From positions 496,001-560,000 of the forward strand of contig CAVWUM010000002.1 of NCBI GenBank assembly GCA_963758205.1: a stretch of 64,000 nucleotides of DNA. The letters run 5' to 3'. The DNA is from Owenweeksia sp963758205. GTDB lineage: Bacteria; Bacteroidota; Bacteroidia; Flavobacteriales; Schleiferiaceae. The position numbers and the translations under genes were made by a program. Positions 18,272 through 27,334 of the stretch are shown here, in pieces (the stretch's first letter is position 1; each line of letters opens with the position of its first letter). The notes under the pieces were generated by a model. The model made no database searches and was not told where the DNA came from. It was given only the letters and a program-made list of their open reading frames with translations.

Positions 18272-19169
18272 CTACCCCATCTGCTCCTCCACTATTGCCA
18301 AACCTTCTTTAAAGGAATGGGGCTTATAGCCTAATTCATTAATAGCTTTATCCAAAACAAAACCTGTAACCGGTGGCCTTTTAGCTGCCTGGTTCAAGGT
18401 GGTAGAGCTAATAGGTAGAATGATGGATTTATCCAGATTCCAATGATCGGCCACAGCGCGCACCAATTCGATTACACTCATTTGATCTTTACCGGAGACA
18501 TTGTAAACACCAGTGGCCTTTTGCTTAGCGGCCAAAATGCAGCCATCGGCTAAATCCTCTGCCAGTGTTGGCGAACGGAACTGGTCATCCACCACAGTGA
18601 TCTCCTTACCTTTTTCTAAAGCCCCTTTGGCCCAGAGTACAATGTTGGAGCGGCTCATATCCTCTGCAATGCCATAAACCAGCACCGTACGCAGAATAGC
18701 CGCCTTCACATTACTATTTTCTACAATCTTTTCGGCTTTAAGCTTTGATTCGCCATAATAGCTTAACGGGTTAGGTTCGGCATCCTCAGCATAGGGGCCA
18801 TCTTCACCATCAAAAATAAAATCAGTGCTAAGGTGCACCAAGTGAACGTTATTCTTTTCGCAGGCATTTACTATGTATTGCACAGCATCCACATTAAGCT
18901 TATCGCAACCTTCTTTGTCAGCTTCGCAGGCATCTACGTTTGTCATGGCCGCTGTGTTAATCACCACATCCGGCTTTACATCTTTAATTGTTTTAGCCAC
19001 CTCGGCCTCATCGGTAATATCCAGAAGAACGGTATTCATAACCTGTAGCCTTTTTGAGCCTGTTTTCACCACGGGCAGTGGCAATTAATTTCACCTCAGA
19101 GTCTTTAGAAAGTTTATGAACTAGTTTTTGGCCAAGCAGGCCATTGGATCCGGTAACAAGAATTTTCAT
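18272..19169 (-). pseudogene. dTDP-4-dehydrorhamnose reductase-like (RmlD/RfbD family), one frameshift
   Basis: From ATG 19169 the minus strand reads MKILVTGSNGLLGQKLVHKL, the NAD(P)-binding GxxGxxG. The frame then changes near 19035-19050 by one extra base. The rest reads VLLDITDEAEV, PDVVINTAAMTNVDACE, HLSTDFIFDG and YYGESKLKAEKIV (catalytic YxxxK), then RTVLVYG. Joined, it is an RmlD-type sugar-nucleotide reductase of about 298 residues. It may make dTDP-rhamnose or a related sugar, but RmlA/B/C genes are absent from the window, so the symbol is withheld. Apart from the shift the gene looks functional. Confidence 0.82.
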
Positions 19170-19199
19170 GAAAATAAATTTAGGAGCAGAGCAAATGTG

Positions 19200-19364
19200 T
19201 TAGTAATGCTTCGGTTTAACCAAAGCCAGTATGAGGTAAATAATTATGGGAGAACCAATACCAAGTATGGTAGCAATCACAAAAATGATTCGTAATGTGG
19301 TCACGTCAATATCAAATCTGGCGCTAAGCCAGGCGCAAACACCAAAAAGTTTAGCCTCATTCAT
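19200..19364 (-). CDS. Small PspC-domain protein
   Basis: The 54-residue protein begins MNEAKLFGVCAWLSARFDID and has one hydrophobic helix ending in SPIIIYLILALVKPKHY. This is the PspC pattern: GVCAGLA-like start, DVT.LR, and then a membrane helix. Its ATG overlaps the TGA of the K+ channel gene (ATGA), so translation is probably coupled. The other PspC protein at 20395-20619 is a paralogue on the far side of the channel gene. The role may be a membrane accessory to the channel, which is inference. Confidence 0.75.
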   Translation of the reverse strand: MNEAKLFGVCAWLSARFDIDVTTLRIIFVIATILGIGSPIIIYLILALVKPKHY

Positions 19365-20383
19365 GCGTGTAAAAATTTATATAAGTCCTTAATTTCTTCG
19401 GGTTTACCCAACACAAAAAGTTTTGAGTGATGCGTGATAATGGTTTCGGCACCCGGATTAATTATGTATTCACCTTCAGGTGTTTTTAGCCCGATTATGG
19501 AGCAGCCCGTTATTTGGCGTAAAGCTAAATCCTTCAATTGCATGTTCTCGCTATTATCGGTAATCTGGCTTACTTCAATTTCTTCGAGATTAATATTTGA
19601 GCTACCCTCTACAGAGATAAATTCCAAAAACTCCACAATGTTTGGAGACATTACAAGCGTAGCCATATGAGCACCGCCAACACCCTCAGGCATTACCACA
19701 TGGTTGGCACCAACGGCTTTCAGCTTTTTTTCGGTGCTAACATTAGCGGCCCGGCTTATAATATTGATTTGCTTATTCAACTCGCGGGCGGTAATTACTA
19801 CATAAAGGTTATCAGCATCCTTACTTAAAGTTGTAATAATTGATTTTGCATCGTTTATACCTGCTGAAATCAAAACATCATCTGCCGTTGCATCCCCTTT
19901 TATAAATAGTATTTTTTCACCCTTAAGGTGCTGATCAATAATGCCTTCGCTGTTTTCAATTACCACAAACTCCTGGTTATAGGCTTGCAGCTTTTTTGCT
20001 GCCCTGCGGCCATTTCGGCCAAAGCCACAAATAATTACGTGGCCCTGTAGTTTTTCGATTTGATTTTGCAAGCGATATACTTTATAGTAGGCACCCAGCT
20101 CGCCACTAAGTACAGAGCGGGTTACCACCGAAATTGCATAGGCGAAAATACCAAAACTACTAATGATGAGGAAGGCTGTAAAAATTTGTCCGCTGCCCGA
20201 AAGAGGCCTTACTTCCTTAAAACCAACCGTGCTCAATGTGATTACCGTCATGTAAAAAGACTCCAGCAAGCTGTAGTCTTCAATTAAGCTGTAGCCTAAT
20301 ACGCCAGTGGCCAATACGGCAAACAGCGCTCCGAGCGCCAGGTATAAATTGCGGAATATGGCAAACCTTGAAAATGAAGCCAT
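19361..20383 (-). CDS. Potassium channel with TrkA-N/TrkA-C regulatory domains
   Basis: The 340-residue protein has two N-terminal transmembrane helices around a pore loop, with STVGFKEVRP near residue 50 as the selectivity filter (TVGF). They are followed by a Rossmann RCK/TrkA-N domain (HVIICGFGRNGRRAAKKL, near residue 114) and a TrkA-C domain after about residue 260. This is the MthK-like two-helix K+ channel layout, gated by a ligand binding the RCK domain. It sits in a coupled operon between two PspC-domain genes. Confidence 0.88.
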   Translation of the reverse strand: MASFSRFAIFRNLYLALGALFAVLATGVLGYSLIEDYSLLESFYMTVITLSTVGFKEVRPLSGSGQIFTAFLIISSFGIFAYAISVVTRSVLSGELGAYYKVYRLQNQIEKLQGHVIICGFGRNGRRAAKKLQAYNQEFVVIENSEGIIDQHLKGEKILFIKGDATADDVLISAGINDAKSIITTLSKDADNLYVVITARELNKQINIISRAANVSTEKKLKAVGANHVVMPEGVGGAHMATLVMSPNIVEFLEFISVEGSSNINLEEIEVSQITDNSENMQLKDLALRQITGCSIIGLKTPEGEYIINPGAETIITHHSKLFVLGKPEEIKDLYKFLHA

Positions 20384-20394
20384 AAATGCTTTTA

Positions 20395-20619
20395 CTAAAG
20401 ATCTAAGACGGAAGTTCTGGTGCTTTTGAGGTAATCCTTAATGCGGATCCAAAAAGCAAGGAAAAGATAAATGATAAGTGGAGAACCAAAGGCCAGGAAG
20501 GAAGTGTAGATGAAGTAAAGACGAACCACGCTGGGCTTTATGCCCATTCTGTCACCCATTCTGGAGCATACTTCAAAGCCTCTTCTTTCGCAATAATTTC
20601 TTATTTCCTCAATGCTCAT
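20395..20619 (-). CDS. PspC-domain membrane protein
   Basis: The 74-residue protein starts MSIEEIRNYCERRGFEVCSRMGDRMG and then has VRLYFIYTSFLAFGSPLIIYLFLAFW, the PspC membrane helix. I chose ATG 20619, not an upstream frame opening, because this ATG overlaps the TGA of the DUF2851 gene (ATGA), a standard coupling signal. It is a paralogue of the smaller PspC protein downstream. PspC proteins sense or respond to envelope stress in other bacteria; the role here is not shown. Confidence 0.78.
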   Translation of the reverse strand: MSIEEIRNYCERRGFEVCSRMGDRMGIKPSVVRLYFIYTSFLAFGSPLIIYLFLAFWIRIKDYLKSTRTSVLDL

Positions 20620-21932
20620 TGTGCTTTTATCAAGTGAATTCCAATGCTGCAATTTAAACATTTTTTGGAGCTGCAATAGGCATTATATAGCTGTATGGTG
20701 GCTTGAGACTGATAACCCGACATAATCTCTAAACCCAACTCTTTATAAACCCGTGTAATTTTATTGTCTTCAGGCGCCATCTGATCCAGTAAATCCACGG
20801 CACGCTGACGGTAAAAAGGCTCGTCCTTAATTTTTCCGTAAATAAAAAGAAACGGAATAATAACATTGATGATAAGCGTTTGCTGAAAGGCCTCGCCCAT
20901 ACCCGCTTTAGTACGTTTATGCGCTACACCAAAGCGGTAATGCTCGCGCCAGTAAATAGATGGGGAGTCGCTTAATAGCTGCTTCAATACTTTTAAAGAC
21001 CCGGTCCCCAATACCTTTGAAAATAAGTTTTCACTGCGGTGGATAAGCGCGGCAAACTGCCCAATCCTCACCCCCGGAAAAGAAGGTGGCCGTAGCCTGG
21101 CAAATTTCCAGATGCTGGGTTTAAGGCTCTCCAGATTGTACTTGGCTTCTAAAAATTTAAACTCATTACCCAACTGCATTGCATAATCATCCCCTTCAGC
21201 TTCCCTTTCAATTTCCCGTTCACCCTCACCTTCACGTTCTCCTCTCTCCAACATCCCACTCACTCCAAATAGCAAAGACTCCAATTGAAAAAGGTTGTCC
21301 TTATGCTTTGCCAAAATACTTTGAGGTACACTTCTGGCCAGTACAAGCATGGGCTCGGCATTTACCTTCAGGCCGAAACCACGGGCCATCCACTGGTAAA
21401 AAGTTTCATTCCAGTCCTTATTATTCTTTTGCCATAAATCTTCAATAAGTGCTGATTTGTCCTCTAACCGTTCTACGAGCACACGCTCCAGCATGGTTTC
21501 TTTAATAAAAGAATCCACCTGTGGGAATTGCTGCGCACAGGGTATCACATCGCGGGTACCCACCAATTGCTCGTAGCGCCAATACAGGTATTCATCAAAA
21601 AGCCCTTTTAAAACAATGGTCGGGATGGGTTTATCATTTTGATCCAGCACCTGCCTGTCCTCTTCATATACTACGTGCAATATCACATTACCATAAGCTT
21701 CATCATTTTGATGACCGTGCTTTGCCCAATCTGAAGAATTAATATGGATTTCCACATTACCAGCCCACAATTGCCCGCCAATTTGTATGCGGCCATCACT
21801 GAAATCAGGGCCTGCATCGTTATTATGAATACCAGGATGAATGATAGAAACAGGCTCCCCTTCTGTAGAGGTTAAACCTATTTTGCTAAAGTTTTGAAAT
21901 TTCCAGAGGTAATGGAGGAATTCTTCGGACAT
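20616..21932 (-). CDS. DUF2851 family protein with a Glu/Arg repeat insert
   Basis: The 438-residue protein begins MSEEFLHYLWKFQNFS and has the family motifs GIHNNDAGPDFSDGRIQIGG and GNVEIHINSSDWAKHGHQND. The latter resemble a nuclease-like acidic/His core, but no activity is established for DUF2851. Near residues 232-249 there is a stretch of Glu-X dipeptides encoded by a hexanucleotide repeat (see the repeat at 21186-21239). The C-terminal CSSKKCLNCSIG holds a Cys cluster. It is the first gene of a coupled operon with PspC, a K+ channel and PspC. Confidence 0.82.
   Translation of the reverse strand: MSEEFLHYLWKFQNFSKIGLTSTEGEPVSIIHPGIHNNDAGPDFSDGRIQIGGQLWAGNVEIHINSSDWAKHGHQNDEAYGNVILHVVYEEDRQVLDQNDKPIPTIVLKGLFDEYLYWRYEQLVGTRDVIPCAQQFPQVDSFIKETMLERVLVERLEDKSALIEDLWQKNNKDWNETFYQWMARGFGLKVNAEPMLVLARSVPQSILAKHKDNLFQLESLLFGVSGMLERGEREGEGEREIEREAEGDDYAMQLGNEFKFLEAKYNLESLKPSIWKFARLRPPSFPGVRIGQFAALIHRSENLFSKVLGTGSLKVLKQLLSDSPSIYWREHYRFGVAHKRTKAGMGEAFQQTLIINVIIPFLFIYGKIKDEPFYRQRAVDLLDQMAPEDNKITRVYKELGLEIMSGYQSQATIQLYNAYCSSKKCLNCSIGIHLIKAQ
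21186..21239 (-). repeat. Purine-rich hexanucleotide repeat (GAANNN)9 inside DUF2851 gene
   Basis: On the minus strand nine hexamers run without interruption (GAACGT, GAAGGT, GAGGGT and so on to GATGAT), coding for alternating Glu. Related arrays lie at 46203-46232 and 61576-61602. Confidence 0.7.
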
Positions 21933-21980
21933 TGAGGTAGATGTTAGATTTTAGACAGTAGAAGCCAGATAAAGAAATAA

Positions 21981-22964
21981 TCACTTCCCAAACATTTCAA
22001 CCACCGCCTCCTCTCCTTCCTTCACAAAAGCCCTGAACATACCTGAAGTATTAAACTCCATAGTGATGTTACCTTCCTTATCTACCCCAATCAGTCCTCC
22101 ATCGCCACCAGCTTCTTTCAGTACCTGTTGGATTATAGTTTGAGCAGCTTCCTGCAGGCTTACGCCCGAATATGCCATACGGGCACTTACATCTGCAGCC
22201 ACATTATATCTTATAAAATACTCGCCATGGCCAGTGCAACTTACTGCACAAGTTTGGTTATTGGCATAAGTGCCGGCTCCTATAATCGGTGAGTCACCAA
22301 TTCTTCCATAGCGCTTACCTGTCATCCCACCTGTAGAAGTACCTGCAGCCAGGTTGCCGTTTTTATCTATAACTACACACCCTACGGTTCCCATTTTGGT
22401 ATCCTCCCAAAGGCTGTCAGGCAAGGCACCGCTTCTTTTCTTATTCCGCTCAAGGCTCTTTTTGCGTTCTTCAGTTTTAAAATAGTCAGGGTTTACTATA
22501 GTAAGATTTTGTGCCTCGGCAAATTCGTCAGCCCCTTTCCCGCTAAGTAATACATGTGGAGAATTATTCATTACCGCCAGGGCAGCTGTAATTGGGTTCT
22601 TAACTGTGGTAACACCAGCCACAGCACCGGCATTCAAATCAAAACCCCGCATAATGGAAGCGTCCATCTCATTGGTTTCATTATAAGTAAAAACTGCTCC
22701 TTTACCGGCATTAAATAGCGGGGAATCCTCCAGAACTTTAATAACCGCAACAACCGCGGCTGTGGCCTCACCACCGGTATCTAAAATAGCCTGACCAGCC
22801 TGTAAAGCCTCCTGCATTTTTTGTTCGTAAAGCGCTACCTTTTCTTTATCAATATTTTCTTTTTTAATGCCATTGCCCGCTCCCCCGTGCAAAACAATGG
22901 TGTACTGCTGCGCTGCGGATATCAATGATAATAAGCATATGAAGAGGCCAAATATATTTTTCAT
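21981..22964 (-). CDS. Isoaspartyl peptidase / L-asparaginase, Ntn-hydrolase type, exported
   Basis: The 327-residue protein starts with a signal peptide (MKNIFGLFICLLSLISAAQQ) and then IVLHGGAGNG. It has NAGKGAVFTY and the auto-cleavage site MGTVGCVVIDKNGNLAAGTSTGGMTGKR near residue 192, where the Thr of GTVG becomes the N-terminal nucleophile of the beta chain. GDSPIIGAGTYA and SCTGHGE complete the active site. It should cleave isoaspartyl dipeptides and asparagine in the periplasm. It lies alone between DUF2851 and mscS. Confidence 0.9.
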   Translation of the reverse strand: MKNIFGLFICLLSLISAAQQYTIVLHGGAGNGIKKENIDKEKVALYEQKMQEALQAGQAILDTGGEATAAVVAVIKVLEDSPLFNAGKGAVFTYNETNEMDASIMRGFDLNAGAVAGVTTVKNPITAALAVMNNSPHVLLSGKGADEFAEAQNLTIVNPDYFKTEERKKSLERNKKRSGALPDSLWEDTKMGTVGCVVIDKNGNLAAGTSTGGMTGKRYGRIGDSPIIGAGTYANNQTCAVSCTGHGEYFIRYNVAADVSARMAYSGVSLQEAAQTIIQQVLKEAGGDGGLIGVDKEGNITMEFNTSGMFRAFVKEGEEAVVEMFGK

Positions 22965-23045
22965 GGTTGGAGGGATTTAATGCAAGCCTCCAAAATAGGA
23001 AATTGAAGTAAACAGCTAAGCGCGGTGCTGAATAAAAACCTGGGA

Positions 23046-24005
23046 TTATTTGGAAAAAGGCATTTCTTTTACAATTAGATTCCTGTAGGGAAATGGAATC
23101 TCAACACCTTCTTTATCAAAGCGCTTTTTAATGGCTTCGAGGCAATCCGTACCCATTTCAAATGCCTTTCCCTGATTTTCGGCCCAGGCCCAGGCACGCA
23201 TATCCACTGAGTATTCATTTAACTTTAAAACCCTTACCCGCACCTTTGGGTCGCCATTGGCGATATCTTCTTCGCTCCTGCGATCAATGAAATTGGGATG
23301 GGCCTCTACTATTTCCTGAACTATCTTCCTGGCATGGTCAATATTTGCCGTGTAACTTATACCAAAATCTATCCAGCGGCATACTACATCATCAGTGTAG
23401 TTAGAGTTTACAATTACCTCATTACTGATAACTGCGTTGGGGATAACTATACGCTTATTTTCAAAGTTGCGAATAACCGTATGCCTTAAGCTGATATCTT
23501 CTATCACGCCCATTAGGGTATCACGCACGGTAACTATATCATTAATACGGTAGGGCTTAAATATTACTATAAAAATTCCGCTGATGACGTTTGATAGTGC
23601 AGCCTGAGAAGCAAAACCAACTATTACGGCAAGGATACCTGCACCGGTGATAAGCGTTTTGGCTACATGGCGCAAACCCGGTATCATAAAAATTACAAGC
23701 GAAAAACCTACTGTAATAATGATTGCCGTAATGATGTGCTGAAGAAAACGAAAGTTGGTAGGATCAAAATTCTCGTGCCGCGAAAGGCGCTTTACCAGCC
23801 GATCTCCTATTTGTCTGAAAACAATCGCAACCACTACTGTGGCCAGTATTATCAGCAGTATTTCAATTGTTGTGCGGGTGTTTTGGTGCATCCAGCTCAT
23901 GTCCATCATAACGAGTGCGGGTAAGAATTTACACCGCAAAGGAAGTAATATTTTAAAAGCTATGATAAGCGAAAACCCAAGGGAAATCACAAATTTCATT
24001 TTCAA
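23046..24005 (-). CDS. MscS-family mechanosensitive channel
   Basis: The 319-residue protein has three to four hydrophobic segments. The pore-lining helix ITGAGILAVIVGFASQAALSNVISGIFIV (about residues 117-145) and the following beta domain FKPYRINDIVTV and IPNAVISNEVIVN are typical of small MscS channels, which release solutes on hypo-osmotic shock. The start is uncertain: MKMKF at 24005 gives an extra hydrophobic N-terminus, and MMDMSW at 23909 is an alternative. It is divergent from the yceI gene. Confidence 0.88.
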   Translation of the reverse strand: MKMKFVISLGFSLIIAFKILLPLRCKFLPALVMMDMSWMHQNTRTTIEILLIILATVVVAIVFRQIGDRLVKRLSRHENFDPTNFRFLQHIITAIIITVGFSLVIFMIPGLRHVAKTLITGAGILAVIVGFASQAALSNVISGIFIVIFKPYRINDIVTVRDTLMGVIEDISLRHTVIRNFENKRIVIPNAVISNEVIVNSNYTDDVVCRWIDFGISYTANIDHARKIVQEIVEAHPNFIDRRSEEDIANGDPKVRVRVLKLNEYSVDMRAWAWAENQGKAFEMGTDCLEAIKKRFDKEGVEIPFPYRNLIVKEMPFSK

Positions 24006-24065
24006 TGTTGCAACTTCAATGTTTAAACATTAATTTAGCCGAATAATTTTAAAACTCACATTATT

Positions 24066-24623
24066 ATGAATACTACAGAAGCACCAACAATTGATTTAAA
24101 AGGACAGTGGGCAATTGACAACAGCCACTCCAACCTCCAATTTACCGTTACACACCTGGTAATATCTCAGGTTAATGGCCACTTTGGTAGTTATGATGGT
24201 ACCATTGAAAATGAAGGTGAAGACCTCAGCAGCGCCAAAATCAACTTTAATATTGATAGCGGCAGTATTAATACCGGTATTGAGATGCGCGACAATCACC
24301 TGAAGTCTGATGACTTTTTTAATGCAGAGACCTACCCTCAGATTAAGTTTTCTTCAACCAACATTGAAAAAACAGGAGAGCACAGCTACGATATTAATGG
24401 CGAAATGACCATAAGAGACGTAACCCGCCCAGCCACTTTTAAAGCTAAAATTGGCGGTGTAGCTGTTGACGGATACGGTAATACCAAATTAGGTATGAGA
24501 GTAACCACCAGCATAAACAGGTTTGATTATGGTTTGAAGTGGAATCAGCTAACCGAGGCAGGTGGCGCTACCGTGGGTAAAGAGGTAGAGGTAAACGCCA
24601 ATCTTCAGTTTGCTAAAAAGTAA
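24066..24623 (+). CDS. YceI family protein
   Basis: The 185-residue protein begins without a signal peptide and reads GQWAIDNSHSNLQFTVTHL, MRDNHLKSDDFFNAETYPQIKFSS and GEMTIRDVTRPATF. These are the conserved lipocalin-like YceI motifs. YceI proteins bind polyisoprenoid or other amphiphilic lipids; this one appears cytosolic. It is followed 54 bases later by a MarR-family regulator on the same strand, a pairing seen elsewhere, so the regulator may control it. Confidence 0.9.
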   Translation: MNTTEAPTIDLKGQWAIDNSHSNLQFTVTHLVISQVNGHFGSYDGTIENEGEDLSSAKINFNIDSGSINTGIEMRDNHLKSDDFFNAETYPQIKFSSTNIEKTGEHSYDINGEMTIRDVTRPATFKAKIGGVAVDGYGNTKLGMRVTTSINRFDYGLKWNQLTEAGGATVGKEVEVNANLQFAKK

Positions 24624-24637
24624 TATCTTACAAATCT

Positions 24638-24668
24638 TACATTTGCAGTCTCGGCTGAGCCGAGACTG
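24638..24668 (+). promoter_or_regulatory. TACATTTG promoter element with adjoining perfect palindrome before marR-like gene
   Basis: TACATTTG (24638-24645) matches the -7 consensus. It is followed directly by CAGTCTCGGC-TGA-GCCGAGACTG (24646-24668), an exact inverted repeat with 10-bp arms and a 3-base spacer. Then comes ATTTTT and the ATG at 24678. The palindrome could be an intrinsic terminator for yceI, an operator for the MarR-like repressor at its own start, or both. The sequence alone does not decide. Confidence 0.55.
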
Positions 24669-24677
24669 ATTTTTAGC

Positions 24678-25142
24678 ATGGGATTATCTGAAGAAATTAA
24701 ACAGTCAACATTTAAGAGCAACTACCAAAAAGCCGGTATAAACCTTATTTATACCAGTAATTGGTTTACTGAGCAAATCAGGCAATTCCTACTGCAGGAA
24801 GATCTGACCCTACAGCAATTTAATGTATTACGTATTCTCCGCGGTAGCCTTCCTGATCCGTTAAGCACCCTTCAAATTCGTGAACGTATGCTCGATAAAA
24901 TGAGTGACACCTCGCGTATTGTAGACAGGCTGGTAAAAAAGGACCTTGTGCTAAAAGGTACCTGCAAAGAGGATAAGCGCCTGGTGGATGTAAACATTTC
25001 AGAAGCCGGGCTGGCTGTACTGACTGCCATAGATGCAAAAGAGCATGAAATGTATGATTTCATGAAACATATTACTCCCGAAGAAGCAGAAACTCTCAGT
25101 GACCTTCTTGATAAAATTAGATCCTCACAAAGCGAGGAATAA
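24678..25142 (+). CDS. MarR family transcriptional regulator
   Basis: The 154-residue protein has the winged-helix pattern. LTLQQFNVLRILRGSLPDPLSTLQIRERMLDKMSDTSRIVDRLVKKDLV covers helices H2-H4 and recognition, and GTCKEDKRLVDVNISEAG is the wing (DKR..V). It probably binds DNA as a dimer and responds to a small ligand. It lies after yceI, with a perfect palindrome just ahead of its start. The convergent operon 25161-29515 ends 18 bases downstream. Confidence 0.9.
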   Translation: MGLSEEIKQSTFKSNYQKAGINLIYTSNWFTEQIRQFLLQEDLTLQQFNVLRILRGSLPDPLSTLQIRERMLDKMSDTSRIVDRLVKKDLVLKGTCKEDKRLVDVNISEAGLAVLTAIDAKEHEMYDFMKHITPEEAETLSDLLDKIRSSQSEE

Positions 25143-25160
25143 GCACTCCAATCTTTTTAA

Positions 25161-26267
25161 TCAAAAATGGAAAACCGGCCCACTTCCTGGATTGGGATAA
25201 TAAATTATGGGTGGTGAGCCAACGGCAATTATTCCGGCACATGTACCCCCATCGGCCAGACTAATCATTTCAAAATGAGAAGTGCCTATTGGTAGTGATA
25301 ATGTATAAAAAGCATTAGCGGTTGTTAATGTTTGCAATGGCCCGCTATCCAGTCTGTAGTTGAGTTCCCATGGCGGATCTCCTGTAAAATAAAATAGAAC
25401 CATAGGGCTTTCATCAGGGCAAACCGTGTCGGTACTGGCTGCAAGCGTTGCCGGCTGTATTACATTTACATGGATAAATGTTTTGCGCCCGGTGCATGAA
25501 CTGTTGTAAAACTCCCTGGCCAGCAAAATATAATTACCGGCACCAGCCGTCCAATCTACTTCCGCGGTTCTGTTGTTGGAGTTTATTCTGTTCAGGCTTC
25601 CGCCAGATGGGTCCACCCAACTCCATGAATAAGAAAAATTAGCAGCCGTTGTAGCTGTAGAAGGTTCATACAATACATTCAGGTTTTGGGCGCAGGCCGT
25701 ATCATACTGGTGGAGAGATGAGGTATCAGAAGGAATTATTACATCGTCAAGCAACGCATTGGCATAAGATGAAACCCCCGCCCAGCGCCATACCACCTGG
25801 TAAAAACCATTAAAGCTGATGGAAACACTGGCGCTGCGCGTTGTTGTGGGGTTACCATTAGGGCTGGGGTTAGTAAAACTTATTTGCCTGTAGGTATGTG
25901 AAAAATAGGGGCCGGTAAGGTTACCCGAAACATCTCTGAGGTAAAGCTGCAAAACTGACGAACCGAAGTACCAGGCATCTGCAGCCATTTTATGCTTAAA
26001 AGTAATAGTGCCTTTTCCGTTGAACTGAATAAATGGAGAAGCAAGCTCAGCAGAAGTAAGCAGGCCATTTATATCGGCATGGGCCAGGGGCGCATCACCA
26101 CCGGAGTTCATTGAACTGGCTGTGGCTATGGATACATTATCATATTCCCAGCAATTGCCTTCGGAAATACTTTGGCTTCCATGATTAAAATCTTCTGAAA
26201 CCACCTGCGAACGGGCCACAGAACAAAATAGAGTACATAACAGGATAAGGTGTTTCTTAGAAATCAA
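25161..26267 (-). CDS. Secreted protein with FHF C-terminus, last gene of surface operon
   Basis: The 368-residue protein has a signal peptide (to VARSQ, residue 21). Residues 25-180 look like a jelly-roll module (EDFNHG, NCWEYDNVSIA, FHKM-like region, LLDDVIIPSD). Then comes a PKD-like module (YSWSWVDPSGGSL, AEVDWT, CTGRKTF). Residues 280-368 resemble the C-terminal domain of the gene at 27335-27994: DTVCP, TGDPPW, DGGTC, IYYPNP and the final GPVFHF. No known T9SS sorting domain is present. It is the fourth gene of an operon, 21 bases after the type B cargo gene. The function is unknown. Confidence 0.7.
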   Translation of the reverse strand: MISKKHLILLCTLFCSVARSQVVSEDFNHGSQSISEGNCWEYDNVSIATASSMNSGGDAPLAHADINGLLTSAELASPFIQFNGKGTITFKHKMAADAWYFGSSVLQLYLRDVSGNLTGPYFSHTYRQISFTNPSPNGNPTTTRSASVSISFNGFYQVVWRWAGVSSYANALLDDVIIPSDTSSLHQYDTACAQNLNVLYEPSTATTAANFSYSWSWVDPSGGSLNRINSNNRTAEVDWTAGAGNYILLAREFYNSSCTGRKTFIHVNVIQPATLAASTDTVCPDESPMVLFYFTGDPPWELNYRLDSGPLQTLTTANAFYTLSLPIGTSHFEMISLADGGTCAGIIAVGSPPIIYYPNPGSGPVFHF

Positions 26268-26288
26268 AGATGCTTAATCTTTTAAGGT

Positions 26289-27323
26289 TTATCGGATTAA
26301 CGTAAATGAACCTAACCTCCTAACCTCCTTACCTGCTGTGCTTTCCACCATAATATCATAGGTGTATGCATCCATTTTTGAAGGTTGACCGTTGTTGGTA
26401 CCATCCCAGCCATGGGGGCTGTTTTCATTAAAGGTGTGCACTATCTCGCCCCAGCGATTGTAAATAACGGCTGTAAACCTGGCAATGCCCACACCATCAA
26501 ATTCAAAGTAGTCATTAATGCCATCTCCATTAGGAGTAAAGGCATTGGGTATATACAGAGTAAATTCAGAAACCACATACACTGTTTTTTTTAGTGTATC
26601 CCGGCAATCCGCACCATTTCTGATTACCTGCATTATGTCGTATTGCCCGGTCTGGTCAAAGTTCAATAGTACAGATGCATCCTGCGAAACCAGCTGACCA
26701 TTAAGGTACCAGTCTACAAAATCAACAGGGTTTCCGGTGTAATAAAGCTTTCGCAGATCGTCAAGCTGCAGCGTATCTTCAATAGTGCTTATGGCGCATT
26801 GCGGAACATCCACCGTGTTAATACTGTGATAAAAGGTATCATTTCCGCAACTCCCGTTCAAGGCAACCAACATTATTGTGGTATCCCTCTCCACAACAAA
26901 ACTCAGGGTAGATGATTTTTTGCCGCCCGTCCATTGAAAATTATTGGTAAGAGCACTTTCGAGGGTAATGAGTGAGCCTTTACATACAATGGAAGGTCCT
27001 TTGGCGTTAGCGCGATTTGGTCCCTGCAAATACATCCAGGCGTAGGCCGTATCGCTTAAGCAACCATTGGCATCTGTAACCACAACCCTGCTTTGGTGTA
27101 GCCCCGGCACATTGCCCCAGCTCACCAAAACATGGCTGGTATCAGCTCTGCCGATGATTTGTCCGCCACTTACGCTCCATTGATAATTAAGGCCCTGCTG
27201 GTATTGTATAGCAAGGTGCGATGGGTCGCCATTTACGCATACGGTATCCAGCGCCTGCTGCCCAAACATCAATGAAACGTAAAGGGATAGGACTAAAACT
27301 CCTATGTACCCTTTACGATTCAA
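26289..27323 (-). CDS. Secreted protein with T9SS type B (CHU_C) sorting domain
   Basis: The 344-residue protein has a signal peptide (to about MFGQ) and two PKD-like or immunoglobulin-like modules (YQWSVSGGQI, NFQWTGGKKSS). The C-terminal domain of about 85 residues reads LYIPNAFTPNGDGINDYFEF, then YNRWGEIV and WDGTNNGQPSKMDAYTYDI. This is the gliding-motility-associated C-terminal (CHU_C, type B) T9SS signal. It should cross the outer membrane through T9SS, usually needing a PorP/SprF-like partner, none of which is adjacent. It lies between two proteins that share a different C-terminal domain. Confidence 0.88.
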   Translation of the reverse strand: MNRKGYIGVLVLSLYVSLMFGQQALDTVCVNGDPSHLAIQYQQGLNYQWSVSGGQIIGRADTSHVLVSWGNVPGLHQSRVVVTDANGCLSDTAYAWMYLQGPNRANAKGPSIVCKGSLITLESALTNNFQWTGGKKSSTLSFVVERDTTIMLVALNGSCGNDTFYHSINTVDVPQCAISTIEDTLQLDDLRKLYYTGNPVDFVDWYLNGQLVSQDASVLLNFDQTGQYDIMQVIRNGADCRDTLKKTVYVVSEFTLYIPNAFTPNGDGINDYFEFDGVGIARFTAVIYNRWGEIVHTFNENSPHGWDGTNNGQPSKMDAYTYDIMVESTAGKEVRRLGSFTLIR

Positions 27324-27334
27324 GTGTTATATGC

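Noticed and set aside
24646..24668. Palindrome as an insertion-sequence end
   Set aside because: There is no transposase or matching second end nearby; the promoter/terminator reading explains it better.
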